Positions 1 through 7,059 of a stretch of DNA of 11,974 bases are shown in pieces (the stretch's first letter is position 1; each line of letters opens with the position of its first letter). The position numbers and the translations under genes were made by a program. Under the pieces are notes generated by a model. The model did no database searches and was not told the DNA's origin. It was given only the letters and a program-made list of their open reading frames with translations. Origin of the DNA: PR03 sp031362725 (GTDB lineage Bacteria > Myxococcota_A > UBA9160 > PR03); NCBI GenBank assembly GCA_031362725.1, contig JANLTC010000034.1, positions 1-11,974 of the forward strand, in the 5' to 3' direction.

Positions 1-237
1 CGCGCGTCGAAGCTCTCGTTCGTCTCACTGCGCTGCGAGGTGGAGGGCACGCTCGATCGCGTCGAGCGCGCGACGCTCTTCACCGGCTTCCTGGTGCGCG
101 CATCGCTGCAGCTGCCGGCCGGCGCGAACGAGGAGCAGGCGCACCGCCTGCTCGAGCGCGCGGAGCAATCGTGCCTGATCAGCAACTCACTGAAGGGCGC
201 GTCGCGGCTGGAGGCGACGGTCGAGGTGCAGGCGTAG
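1..237 (+). CDS. OsmC/Ohr-family protein, C-terminal fragment
   Basis: The reading frame is open from the first base of the window and ends at TAG 235-237, giving 78 residues of a gene whose start lies upstream. The visible part looks like the C-terminal half of an OsmC-like domain. It has a strand-rich 'VEGTLDRVERATLFTGF' stretch (about residues 14-30), a helix with 'EEQAHRLLERAEQSC', then 'CLISNSL' carrying Cys58, and a final beta strand. In OsmC/Ohr proteins the Cys in this helix is the second of two redox-active cysteines that reduce organic hydroperoxides in the cytoplasm. The first Cys would lie outside the window, so peroxidase activity cannot be judged. The last 59 bp overlap the 3' end of the opposite-strand gene. 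Family assignment is fairly firm; substrate and subgroup (OsmC, Ohr or YhfA-like) are unknown. Confidence 0.75.
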   Translation, partial: RASKLSFVSLRCEVEGTLDRVERATLFTGFLVRASLQLPAGANEEQAHRLLERAEQSCLISNSLKGASRLEATVEVQA

Positions 238-2551
238 CGTCCTTCGAAGCTCCGCCGAGCAGCCACCACGCAACCGCGTAGAGCGCCGCGCCGAGCGCCG
301 CGACGCGCGAGAAGCCGATTTCCATCGACAGCGCGAGCGACAGCGTGCTCGCGAGTACGCCGGCGGCGCCATTCAGCGCCCAGTACCAGGGCCGCGCGGG
401 GTCGCCGAAGCGCATCATGCCGAGCGGGAACGGGAAGCCCATCAGCACGCCGGCGGGGACCAGCAGCGCGGCGCTCGTTGCGACGCGCGCGGTGAGCGGC
501 CAGCCGAGCGTCGCCTCGAAGACTGGCGCGAGCGACGCGTTGATGCCTGCGACGGCGACGGGCAGCAGCAAGCCGAGGCGCGCGCCGCGCAACACACCCA
601 GACGTTGCGAGAGCGATGCGCCGATTCCGGCGCCCAGCAGCAGCGCTGCGAGCCCCACCGTCGTCGCGTGACTCGGGTGACCGACGTAGAGGATCAATCG
701 CTGCACCCACGCGACTTCGACGAACAGGAACGCCAGCCCGATCGCGATGAAGTACGCGCTGCCGCGCCAGAACTCCGGTCCGCGCGGCAAGCGCTGGCCG
801 AGCGCGAACGGCGCGAAGAAGAGCGTGATCGCGACGAGCGTCATCGCGATGACCAGCGCGCGCAGCGCCGCTACGCCCTCGCCGTTGGTACCGATCTGCT
901 TGATGACGCGCTCGGGCAAGGCCTGGAACGGCGAGACGACCTGGAAGAAGAACGGCTTGTCGTCGGTCGGCGGATCGAGGCGCAGGCCCTGGTCGCGCAG
1001 TGCGCCGGCGCCCTTCTCCATCACTTCCTGCAACCACTGCGATCGCGCGGGTGTGCTCGATTCGGGCAGCAAGAGATCGAAGCCGCGCGCCGTCGCCACT
1101 TCGCGCAGGCGCGCCATCTCCTCTCCCTCGAAAGGGATCCGCGACATCAGCACCGTCGCGACGCGGCCGCCTTGCACCACCGCGAGGTGTTTCTCGGGAT
1201 TCGCGACGCCTTCGGCGCGCAGCGCGGCCTGCACCAGCAGGATCAGCCGCGGCAATTCCGCGCCGCCGACGCCGACGCCCGCCGAGTTCGCGGCCCAGCG
1301 ACTCGTCGACACCTGGCCGCGCTCGCTGAGCCGCGACCAATACAGGCGATACGCCTCGATGGTGTAGAGGTTGCTCTCCGATAGCGAGTAGGCGCCCGCA
1401 GTCGTCGCGGCCCAGCTGTCGATCAGCGAGATCTGGATCAGGTCGTAGTTGCCGGCACTGCGCGTCAGCACGCTGCGTCCCTCGCCGACGATCGCGTGCA
1501 CGCCCGGCAGGTCGTAGACGTGGCCCGAGAACTCCGCGAAGGGGCCTCGCAGCGCGTCGACGATCGCGCCATTGAGTTCGATCGCGTCGATCTCGCTCGC
1601 ACCCGCGAGGCGTGCGGTCAGGATGTCGCGCCCGCCGCCGGATCCGACGATCGCGACGCGCTGCGGCGGACGCAGCTGATAGCCGACCGTCGTGACGTCG
1701 TGGAACAAGTATTCGTAGTGGCTCGCGTCGCCGTCGAAGTTCGTGAGCGGGGTGCCGGCCGAGCCGTCCTGCTCGATCCAGTACTGCTTCGGAATCGGCA
1801 CGCTCGGCGCGCGGCTTCCCATCCCCCAGCCGAAGACGGCGCTCGGATCCTTGAAGAAGAAGATGTTGTCGAAGATCGTGATGCGTGCGGTCGAGGTCCA
1901 GCGCTCGTAGATCGGTTTGGTGCGCGTGCGCGTCTCGTCGTACACCTTGGAATGACGCACTTCGAAGGGCGTCCCCCACGCGAGCGCACCGAGCAGCAGC
2001 AGCGCGACACCGCCCGCTGGCGCACGCGCGCCACCGAGCAGCGCGTAGGCCGCGAGCGGCAGCAGCCCGAGCGCACCCGCGAGTGCAGGCGTCGGCACCG
2101 CGTCGAGCAGCGGCACCACGGCGAGCGCACCCACGCAGGCGCCGAGCAGGTCGAACGCGTAGATCCGGCCGATCGCGGGCCCGCGCGCTTCGAGCAGCAG
2201 CACGCACACCGCGGCACCGAGCGCGAGCATCGCGGGCAGCAGCGCCGCCAGGCAGAACAGGATCGCCGCGTGCGGGAACAGATGCACCGCAGACACGATC
2301 GCGACCACACCCGCCGGCACGAGCAGCGCGGCAGCCAGCAGCATCGGCCGCAACCAACGCTCGCGATCGCGCACGAATGAGAACCACACGCCGGGCGCGC
2401 CGACCCCGAGCATCGCCAGCGAGATCGCGAAGAACGCCCAGTGGTACCAGACGACGACACTGAGGATGCGCGTCACCGCGACCTGCAGCAGGATCACCGC
2501 CGCCGAGACAAGCGCGATCGCAGCGAGTCTCCGCGGGTGCTCGGGTGTCAT
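179..2551 (-). CDS. Polytopic membrane protein with spermidine-synthase-like (SAM-binding Rossmann) domain
   Basis: The 790-residue product has three parts. An N-terminal block of hydrophobic helices (about residues 8-190) includes 'IYAFDLLGACVGAL' at 129-142. A soluble domain follows at about 200-545. A second membrane block (about 560-770) contains 'MGFPFPLG' and 'WYWALNGAAG', typical of the fused membrane/spermidine-synthase family. The soluble part has a glycine-rich nucleotide loop 'VGSGGGRD' (302-309), an acidic residue ending the next strand in 'AIELN' (about 323-327), and 'YDLIQISLIDSW'. The canonical aminopropyltransferase D-x-x-D pattern is not evident after Asp378, so polyamine synthesis is doubtful; a methyltransferase or other role is possible. 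The reading frame stays open to a GTG at 2677. I prefer the ATG at 2551 because it directly precedes the first membrane helix and the extra 42 residues look like noncoding, Arg-rich translation; neither start has a good ribosome-binding site. The gene diverges from the glycosyltransferase gene and its 3' end overlaps the OsmC-like gene. Family recognition is solid, biochemical role unknown. Confidence 0.85.
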   Translation of the reverse strand: MTPEHPRRLAAIALVSAAVILLQVAVTRILSVVVWYHWAFFAISLAMLGVGAPGVWFSFVRDRERWLRPMLLAAALLVPAGVVAIVSAVHLFPHAAILFCLAALLPAMLALGAAVCVLLLEARGPAIGRIYAFDLLGACVGALAVVPLLDAVPTPALAGALGLLPLAAYALLGGARAPAGGVALLLLGALAWGTPFEVRHSKVYDETRTRTKPIYERWTSTARITIFDNIFFFKDPSAVFGWGMGSRAPSVPIPKQYWIEQDGSAGTPLTNFDGDASHYEYLFHDVTTVGYQLRPPQRVAIVGSGGGRDILTARLAGASEIDAIELNGAIVDALRGPFAEFSGHVYDLPGVHAIVGEGRSVLTRSAGNYDLIQISLIDSWAATTAGAYSLSESNLYTIEAYRLYWSRLSERGQVSTSRWAANSAGVGVGGAELPRLILLVQAALRAEGVANPEKHLAVVQGGRVATVLMSRIPFEGEEMARLREVATARGFDLLLPESSTPARSQWLQEVMEKGAGALRDQGLRLDPPTDDKPFFFQVVSPFQALPERVIKQIGTNGEGVAALRALVIAMTLVAITLFFAPFALGQRLPRGPEFWRGSAYFIAIGLAFLFVEVAWVQRLILYVGHPSHATTVGLAALLLGAGIGASLSQRLGVLRGARLGLLLPVAVAGINASLAPVFEATLGWPLTARVATSAALLVPAGVLMGFPFPLGMMRFGDPARPWYWALNGAAGVLASTLSLALSMEIGFSRVAALGAALYAVAWWLLGGASKDATPAPRPSPPAATRPSVSC

Positions 2552-2737
2552 ACGGCGGCGGGACCATAGCTTGCGCAACTGCGGCGGCGCCTTCCCGACG
2601 AAAGTACGCGTAGCTCTCCGCACCGCGTCGGGGTTATCTTCGCCGGTCGCCGCTCTGCGCGAGGTCGCGATGTCCACTTCGATGCTGCCTGCGTTCGCCC
2701 CGCGTGTGCGCCGCGCAGCGCTGCGTTAGCGCGGCGC
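2552..2737. promoter_or_regulatory. Divergent intergenic spacer, presumed to hold two promoters
   Basis: This 186-bp spacer separates the start codons of the divergent spermidine-synthase-like gene and the glycosyltransferase gene, so both promoters should lie here or just inside the genes. I found no convincing -35/-10 pair, operator repeat or riboswitch-like structure. If the upstream GTG at 2677 were the true start of the minus-strand gene, the spacer would shrink to 60 bp. The call rests on gene orientation only. Confidence 0.35.
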
Positions 2738-4285
2738 GTGGAGTCGGCGCAGCGCTGGACGTGGTGGATCCTCGCCATCGCGGTGGCGGCGCTCTCGATC
2801 CTCTGGCGCTTCGAGACGCTCGATCGACGCCCGCTCTGGCTCGACGAGCAATCGACGGCGCGCGTCGTCCGAGAATCACCAGATCTCGGCGCACTCTGGC
2901 GCACCGGGAGCGCGGACAAATACCTGCATCCGCCGCTCGCGTATCTGGCGCCCTGGTCGGTCGCGCACGGCAGCGAGACGCCGTTCCGGCTGCGTCTGCC
3001 GTCGGCACTTGCGGGACTCGTCTCGATCGCGCTCGTTGGTGTCGTCGGCATGCTGCTCTTCGAGCGCTGGACAGGGCTCTTGGCGGCGTTCCTGGTCTGC
3101 ATCTCGCTCTACCACGTCGACTTCTCGCAGGAAGCGCGGCCCTACATGATGGGGCTCGTGCTGACGCTCGCGCAGTACGCGGCGCTGCTGGTGTGGCTCG
3201 CGGGGCGGCGCAACGCGTGGCTCGCCGCATTCGCGGTGAGCGCGGTTGCGGCGCTCTACACCTATCACCTCGCGCTGATCCACGTCGCGGTGGCCGCGGG
3301 CGTCGCAGCGCTGCTCGCGCTGCAGGCGATGCGCGGCGACGATGCGGCGCGACGCCGCGCCGTGGCACTCGCTGTTGCGCTCCTGGCGGTCGCGCTCGCC
3401 TACGTTCCGCAGCTCCGCAATCTCGCCGGGTTCCTGGCATCGGACGACGCGGTGCCGAGTCACGTGCTGGCGCTCACGCCGCGCTTCTTCCACGCGGTCG
3501 CGCAGCGCTGGGGAAGTGGCAGCGGTACTACGACATTGCTCTACGCAGCCGCCTTCGCGATCGGCGCCATGCGCGTCGCTGCATGGCGAGACGTGCGCGC
3601 GCTGGTGCTGCTCGGCTGGGCGACGGGCCCGCTGCTGCTCTTCGCGGTGAAGCCGTTCTCGAAGTACTTCGACCTGCGCTTCGTGATCTCGTCGCTGCCC
3701 GTCTTCTTCCTGCTCGCCGCAGCGGGCGTCACCGCCGTGGCGGGTGCTGCGGGCGTGCTGGCCAACCGTGCGGGTCTCACGGCAACCGCGACGCGAGCGG
3801 CCCGCGCGATCGTGTTCGCCGCCGCCGCGCTCGCGTTCCTGGTTCCGGCCACCACGCTCTACGGGAGCTTTCGAAACGCCGAACTGCGTTGCGGCGACTT
3901 CCTGAACCGGCAGGAGATTCTCGAGGCGAACGACCGGCTCTGTGCCGATCACCTGATGCTCAACAGCATCTGGGTCGAGCATCAGTTCATCGTGCGCAGC
4001 CTGCGGGGCAGCATCACGCTCGACGCTGCGCGGCTGGGCGAGTTCGCCGGGGTCTACGACTTCGAAGCGGGACCGCCGATCGAAATCGAGGAACAGGACG
4101 ACCACCTGGTCGCCCGCGTCGCGGACCGGCTTCCCTACGAACTGGTAGCGGAGTCCGAGACCCGCTTCTTCTATCGCACGCTGAGCGGCCGTACCGTCGA
4201 ATTCGAGCGCGCTGCGGATGGCCGGGTGGCCTCACTGACACTGACCGCGGGCGGACGATCGGCACGTGCGTGGCGCAGGCCTTGA
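2738..4285 (+). CDS. GT-C family glycosyltransferase (PMT_2/ArnT-like) with C-terminal DUF3471-like domain
   Basis: This is a 515-residue inner-membrane protein with about ten hydrophobic helices between residues 8 and 373. PMT_2-type landmarks appear in order: 'PLWLDE' in the first periplasmic loop (32-37, with the acidic pair Asp36/Glu37 where GT-C enzymes have their catalytic Asp), 'HPPL' (64-67), 'RLPSALAGL' (86-94) and 'SQEARPYM' (130-137). Such enzymes move a sugar from a polyprenyl-phosphate donor to a lipid, glycan or protein on the outer face of the inner membrane; the acceptor here is unknown. After the last helix come a short segment with two Cys (385, 402) and then about 80 residues (435-514) that read like a DUF3471 beta domain: 'EFAGVYDFEAG', 'ESETRFFYRTLSG', 'VEFERAADGRVASLTL'. 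That tail is unusual for this enzyme class. The start is GTG with no clear ribosome-binding site, but no better in-frame start precedes the first helix. Glycosyltransferase call is strong; the DUF3471 call is by motif memory. Confidence 0.85.
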   Translation: MESAQRWTWWILAIAVAALSILWRFETLDRRPLWLDEQSTARVVRESPDLGALWRTGSADKYLHPPLAYLAPWSVAHGSETPFRLRLPSALAGLVSIALVGVVGMLLFERWTGLLAAFLVCISLYHVDFSQEARPYMMGLVLTLAQYAALLVWLAGRRNAWLAAFAVSAVAALYTYHLALIHVAVAAGVAALLALQAMRGDDAARRRAVALAVALLAVALAYVPQLRNLAGFLASDDAVPSHVLALTPRFFHAVAQRWGSGSGTTTLLYAAAFAIGAMRVAAWRDVRALVLLGWATGPLLLFAVKPFSKYFDLRFVISSLPVFFLLAAAGVTAVAGAAGVLANRAGLTATATRAARAIVFAAAALAFLVPATTLYGSFRNAELRCGDFLNRQEILEANDRLCADHLMLNSIWVEHQFIVRSLRGSITLDAARLGEFAGVYDFEAGPPIEIEEQDDHLVARVADRLPYELVAESETRFFYRTLSGRTVEFERAADGRVASLTLTAGGRSARAWRRP

Positions 4286-4415
4286 CCCGCGATCCGCCAG
4301 CAAGACGAACGCTCGTAGTACCAGCAGCGTCGTCCGGATGGAGTGGCTGGCGCCGATGTCATGCTGCGACCCGCCGGCTCGCGCTGGAGCTTGCGCTTCA
4401 CGAACACGCCGAGGT

Positions 4416-4422
4416 AGAAGGA
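4416..4422 (+). promoter_or_regulatory. Ribosome-binding site of the SGNH-like gene
   Basis: AGAAGGA lies 7 nt upstream of the ATG at 4430. It supports that start and shows the gene is translated independently of the glycosyltransferase gene, which stops 144 bp upstream. Confidence 0.6.
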
Positions 4423-4429
4423 TCCAGTC

Positions 4430-5713
4430 ATGCTGCGCTGGCTCAGCCGAATCCTGTGGGTTGCGATTGCGATCGGCATCGTGGAGTTGGGCTCGTTCGG
4501 GCTTCTCGCGCTGGCGCCGGCGCTCGGCGTGCGTCTGCAGCTCGCCGCAGCCGGCCTCGACCCGGGAGCTCGCGGCCAGGCACAAGCCCGCATCGACCAC
4601 TCCACGTCCGGGATGGTCACGGGCGAGTCGATCCATCCCTACCTCGGGTACACCGTGCCCCCGTCGAACGTGACGCTCGCGGGTCCCCCTTCGCTCGACG
4701 CGCTCGGCTTTCCGAACGGCGGGCCGCTCATCCGCGAGGCGAGCCCCGACACCGTCGTGATTGGGATCTTCGGCGGCTCCGTCGCGGCCTACTTCGCGGC
4801 TTGGGGCGGGGCACGAGCGATCCTCGACGATCTCCAGAAGCTGCCTCGCTTCGCCGGCAAGAAGCTGGTCGCGCTCACCGCCGCGCACATGGGCTGGAAG
4901 CAGCCGCAGCTCCTGGTCGCGCTCGCGTACCTCCAGGCCCTCGGCGTCCACTTCGACGTCGCAATCCTGCTCGACGGCTTCAATGAGGTCGTGTGGCCAC
5001 CCTTCGAGCTGATTCCCGCCGGAGTCTTCCCGTTCTATCCCGCCCACTGGAACCAGTACGTGGCGAATCTCGACCTGGCGACCGGCATGCGCGAGCGGAT
5101 CGGCATCGTCGGTCTGCTGAAGCAGCGCCGTGAGCAATGGACGCAGCGCGTCTTGCGCTCTCCGTTGCGACACAGCCATTTCGTGCAGCTCGTCTGGTCG
5201 CTCTACGACCGCGCACTCGAGGGGCAGCTCGAGGCGCAGCGCGCCGCGCTCGATACCGAGCGCGCGACGGAAGGCAAGGACTTCGCGGCCACCGGGCCGC
5301 CGTGGCGCGGTGACGACGACAAGCTCGTGCGCGAGCTGGTCTCGTTCTGGTTCGAGTGCTCGCTCGAGATGCGCGCGCTTGCCGAGGCGCGCGGCACGCT
5401 CTTCTTCCACTTCCTGCAGCCAAATCAGCATTTGCCCGGCAGCAAACCCATCGACGCCGAAGAAGCCGCGGTGGCGATCCGCGGCGGCGAGGCATTCGCG
5501 CCGTACGTGACGCGCGGCTACCCCCTGCTGCGCGCGCGCGGCGCGGAGCTCCGCGCGCGCGGTGTCCGCTACCACGACCTGACGCAGATCTATGCCGATG
5601 TGCAGCAGCCAATCTACGTCGACAACATCGGTCACGTCGGCGCACTCGGGAACAAGCTGATGGCGACCGCCATGGCGGAGGCGATTGCGGCGGATCTCGG
5701 CGCAGAGCGCTGA
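4430..5713 (+). CDS. SGNH/GDSL-hydrolase-like protein with N-terminal membrane anchor
   Basis: The 427-residue protein starts with a hydrophobic helix (about residues 8-34) that should act as an uncleaved signal anchor, putting the rest outside the cytoplasm. SGNH-type blocks follow: 'IFGGSVA' (113-119) with the presumed nucleophile Ser117, a glycine in 'HMGW' (Gly155), 'LDGFNE' (181-186) with Asn185, and near the C-terminus 'YVDNIGHVGALGN' (396-408) with Asp398 and His402. The first block reads GGS rather than GDS, as in many extracytoplasmic SGNH relatives. The Asp and His are four residues apart, whereas the usual block V is DxxH, so Asn399 sits where Asp is expected. SGNH proteins of this layout remove or transfer acyl groups on envelope polysaccharides or lipids; the substrate here is not known. 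It follows the glycosyltransferase gene by 144 bp on the same strand. Fold assignment is good; activity is inferred. Confidence 0.75.
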   Translation: MLRWLSRILWVAIAIGIVELGSFGLLALAPALGVRLQLAAAGLDPGARGQAQARIDHSTSGMVTGESIHPYLGYTVPPSNVTLAGPPSLDALGFPNGGPLIREASPDTVVIGIFGGSVAAYFAAWGGARAILDDLQKLPRFAGKKLVALTAAHMGWKQPQLLVALAYLQALGVHFDVAILLDGFNEVVWPPFELIPAGVFPFYPAHWNQYVANLDLATGMRERIGIVGLLKQRREQWTQRVLRSPLRHSHFVQLVWSLYDRALEGQLEAQRAALDTERATEGKDFAATGPPWRGDDDKLVRELVSFWFECSLEMRALAEARGTLFFHFLQPNQHLPGSKPIDAEEAAVAIRGGEAFAPYVTRGYPLLRARGAELRARGVRYHDLTQIYADVQQPIYVDNIGHVGALGNKLMATAMAEAIAADLGAER

Positions 5714-5764
5714 CGCGCGCCGTGTGGCATCGCGCTACTGCCCAGCCTACCGTGCCGCGATCCG

Positions 5765-6472
5765 ATGACGCAGCGAACGAATCACTTCGGGCAGCCGATC
5801 GGCGAGCCCGTTCCGAACTGGATCGAACGCCCGCGACCGCCGCGTTCGCCGATGCTGGGCCGCCTCTGCCGGCTCGAGACGCTCGACGCATCGAAGCACG
5901 CCACCGCTCTGCACGACGCGTACACAGCGGATCGCGACGGTCGCAACTGGACGTATCTCCCGTACGGGCCGTTCGAGTCGGCGAAGGCGTACGCCGGCTT
6001 CGTCGAGAAGATGCAGATGCACGACGATCCGCTGTTCTTCGCGATCGTCGATCTCGCGACGGAGCAGCCGGTCGGTGTCGCGAGCTATCTGCGCATCGAT
6101 CCCGCGATGGGCACGATCGAGGTCGGCCATCTCAGCTACGCGTTGGTGCTCCAGCGAACGCCGTCCGCGACGGAGGCGATGTTCCTGATGATGCGGCGCG
6201 CCTTCGATGAACTCGGCTACCGCCGCTACGAGTGGAAGTGCGACAGCCTGAATGCGCCGTCGATTGCGGCCGCGAGGCGCCTCGGCTTTCGCTTCGAGGG
6301 CACGTTCCGGCAAGCGATCGTGACGAAAGGCCGCAATCGCGACACCGCATGGCTCTCGATCGTCGACTGCGAGTGGCCGGCGCTGCGTTCCCGATTCGAG
6401 CGGTGGCTCGATCCGGCGAACTTCGACGCCAGCGGCGCGCAGCGGCGGCGGCTCGCGGAGTTCGCGGGCTGA
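5765..6472 (+). CDS. GNAT-family acetyltransferase, RimJ/RimL type
   Basis: The 235-residue protein is the expected size for a single GNAT domain of the Acetyltransf_3 (RimJ/RimL-like) group, which transfers acetyl from acetyl-CoA to an amino group in the cytoplasm. The N-terminus 'NHFGQPIGEPVPNW' (6-19) resembles a common leader in this subgroup. The core has 'IEVGHLSYA' (118-126), 'ATEAMFLMMRRAFDELGYRR' (135-154) and 'NAPSIAAARRLGFRFEG' (163-179), the usual beta4-helix3-beta5-helix4 order. The CoA pyrophosphate loop 'QRTPSATEA' (130-138) is a variant of the classical R/Q-x-x-G-x-G/A. The gene follows the SGNH-like gene by 51 bp with no clear ribosome-binding site at the ATG. The substrate is unknown: it may be a small molecule, a ribosomal N-terminus or an envelope sugar precursor. 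Confidence 0.85.
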   Translation: MTQRTNHFGQPIGEPVPNWIERPRPPRSPMLGRLCRLETLDASKHATALHDAYTADRDGRNWTYLPYGPFESAKAYAGFVEKMQMHDDPLFFAIVDLATEQPVGVASYLRIDPAMGTIEVGHLSYALVLQRTPSATEAMFLMMRRAFDELGYRRYEWKCDSLNAPSIAAARRLGFRFEGTFRQAIVTKGRNRDTAWLSIVDCEWPALRSRFERWLDPANFDASGAQRRRLAEFAG

Positions 6473-6519
6473 CGTCGACGGACCGGCGACGCCGTCGAGG
6501 TCGACCCCGCAACACCGAC

Positions 6520-6525
6520 GGAGGA
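6520..6525 (+). promoter_or_regulatory. Shine-Dalgarno GGAGGA; affects choice of start
   Basis: A near-perfect GGAGGA lies only 2 nt before the ATG at 6528 but 8 nt before an in-frame GTG at 6534. Normal spacing is about 5-9 nt, so the GTG may be the real start, shortening the protein by two residues. Confidence 0.6.
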
Positions 6526-6527
6526 TC

Positions 6528-7052
6528 ATGCCCGTGCTGGATCGCGATCTGCTGCTGACGAGCGCCGAAGTGGCCGTCACGTTCGCGGGCTTCGCCAGTC
6601 TCGTTGCGCTCTTCGGCTCGCGCGCGAGTCGCGACGGGCTGCACATCGACGGCAACCGGCTGCGCACGATGGTGGTGTGCAGCCTGCTGGTCGTCGCGCT
6701 GGCGCTGTTTCCGTTCATCCCGTTCCGCTACGGCCTGCCCGAAGCGGCGGTCTGGCGCGTCGCGAGTGGCGCACTGCTGCTCGCGACGATCTGGCTGACG
6801 CTGCGCATCCTGCGCGACTACACCGCGGTGAGCGCCGCGGGCATCCGGCTCGGGCTCTTCATCCGGGTGCTGAACAGCGGCCTCGTGTTCGGCCCGATGG
6901 CGCTCGCGCTATTCAACCTCTTCGGTGGGTCCGAAGCCGCCGCGCCTGGCAACTACCTCGTCGGCCTGCTCTCGCTGCTCGCACTGGCCGGCGTGCAGTT
7001 CGCGCGCCTGATCGATTCGCTGGTGATGGCGCCCGCTGTGACACCGGAGTGA
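6528..7052 (+). CDS. Small polytopic membrane protein of unknown function
   Basis: I do not recognise a named family with confidence. The 174-residue product is mostly hydrophobic, with four or five predicted membrane helices at about 9-29, 47-67, 77-95, 107-132 and 141-165. The first helix reads 'AEVAVTFAGFASLVALFG' and is followed by a short charged loop ('RASRDGLHIDGNRLR', 32-46). There are few charged residues inside the helices, no visible metal ligands and no signal peptide cleavage site. Its stop codon overlaps the ribosome-binding region of the next gene, so the two are probably translated together. A GTG two codons downstream is better placed relative to the Shine-Dalgarno than the ATG used here. 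The coding call is supported by consistent hydrophobic segmentation and the strong ribosome-binding site. Confidence 0.75.
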   Translation: MPVLDRDLLLTSAEVAVTFAGFASLVALFGSRASRDGLHIDGNRLRTMVVCSLLVVALALFPFIPFRYGLPEAAVWRVASGALLLATIWLTLRILRDYTAVSAAGIRLGLFIRVLNSGLVFGPMALALFNLFGGSEAAAPGNYLVGLLSLLALAGVQFARLIDSLVMAPAVTPE

Positions 7053-7055
7053 GGA
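7046..7055 (+). promoter_or_regulatory. Shine-Dalgarno overlapping upstream stop codon
   Basis: The stretch GGAGTGAGGA contains the TGA stop of the upstream membrane-protein gene (7050-7052) and two purine-rich Shine-Dalgarno candidates. GGAG is 10 nt and GAGGA 4 nt from the ATG at 7060. This arrangement suggests translational coupling of the two genes and supports ATG 7060 over the in-frame ATG at 7084, which has no such site. Confidence 0.6.
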
Positions 7056-7059
7056 TTCG

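Noticed and set aside
1496..2380. 294-residue plus-strand open frame opposite the spermidine-synthase-like gene
   Set aside because: Antisense, charged and low complexity; the minus strand shows an intact nucleotide-binding loop and membrane helices.
2552..2677. 42-residue N-terminal extension of the spermidine-synthase-like protein from GTG 2677
   Set aside because: No ribosome-binding site, Arg-rich composition and no match to the family's usual beginning, which starts right before the first membrane helix; kept only as an alternative.
4391..4420. TTGCGC and TAGAAG at 18-bp spacing before the SGNH gene, resembling a sigma70 promoter
   Set aside because: The -10 match is poor, the box overlaps the Shine-Dalgarno, and transcription from it would leave almost no 5' leader.
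2704..4986. 760-residue plus-strand open frame across the glycosyltransferase and SGNH genes
   Set aside because: Composition is Arg/Ala/Gly-rich without domain motifs, as expected from an out-of-frame reading of GC-rich codons; the real genes in the other frames have clear family motifs.
4232..5635. 467-residue minus-strand open frame opposite the SGNH-like gene
   Set aside because: Charged, low-complexity Arg/Glu/Ala translation typical of the antisense of GC-rich genes; no recognisable domain.
6475..6498. Hairpin with a 7-bp stem (TCGACGG/CCGTCGA) and 10-nt loop after the GNAT gene
   Set aside because: No T-tract follows and stems this short are common by chance in GC-rich DNA; it lies just before a strong ribosome-binding site, so a terminator is possible but not supported.
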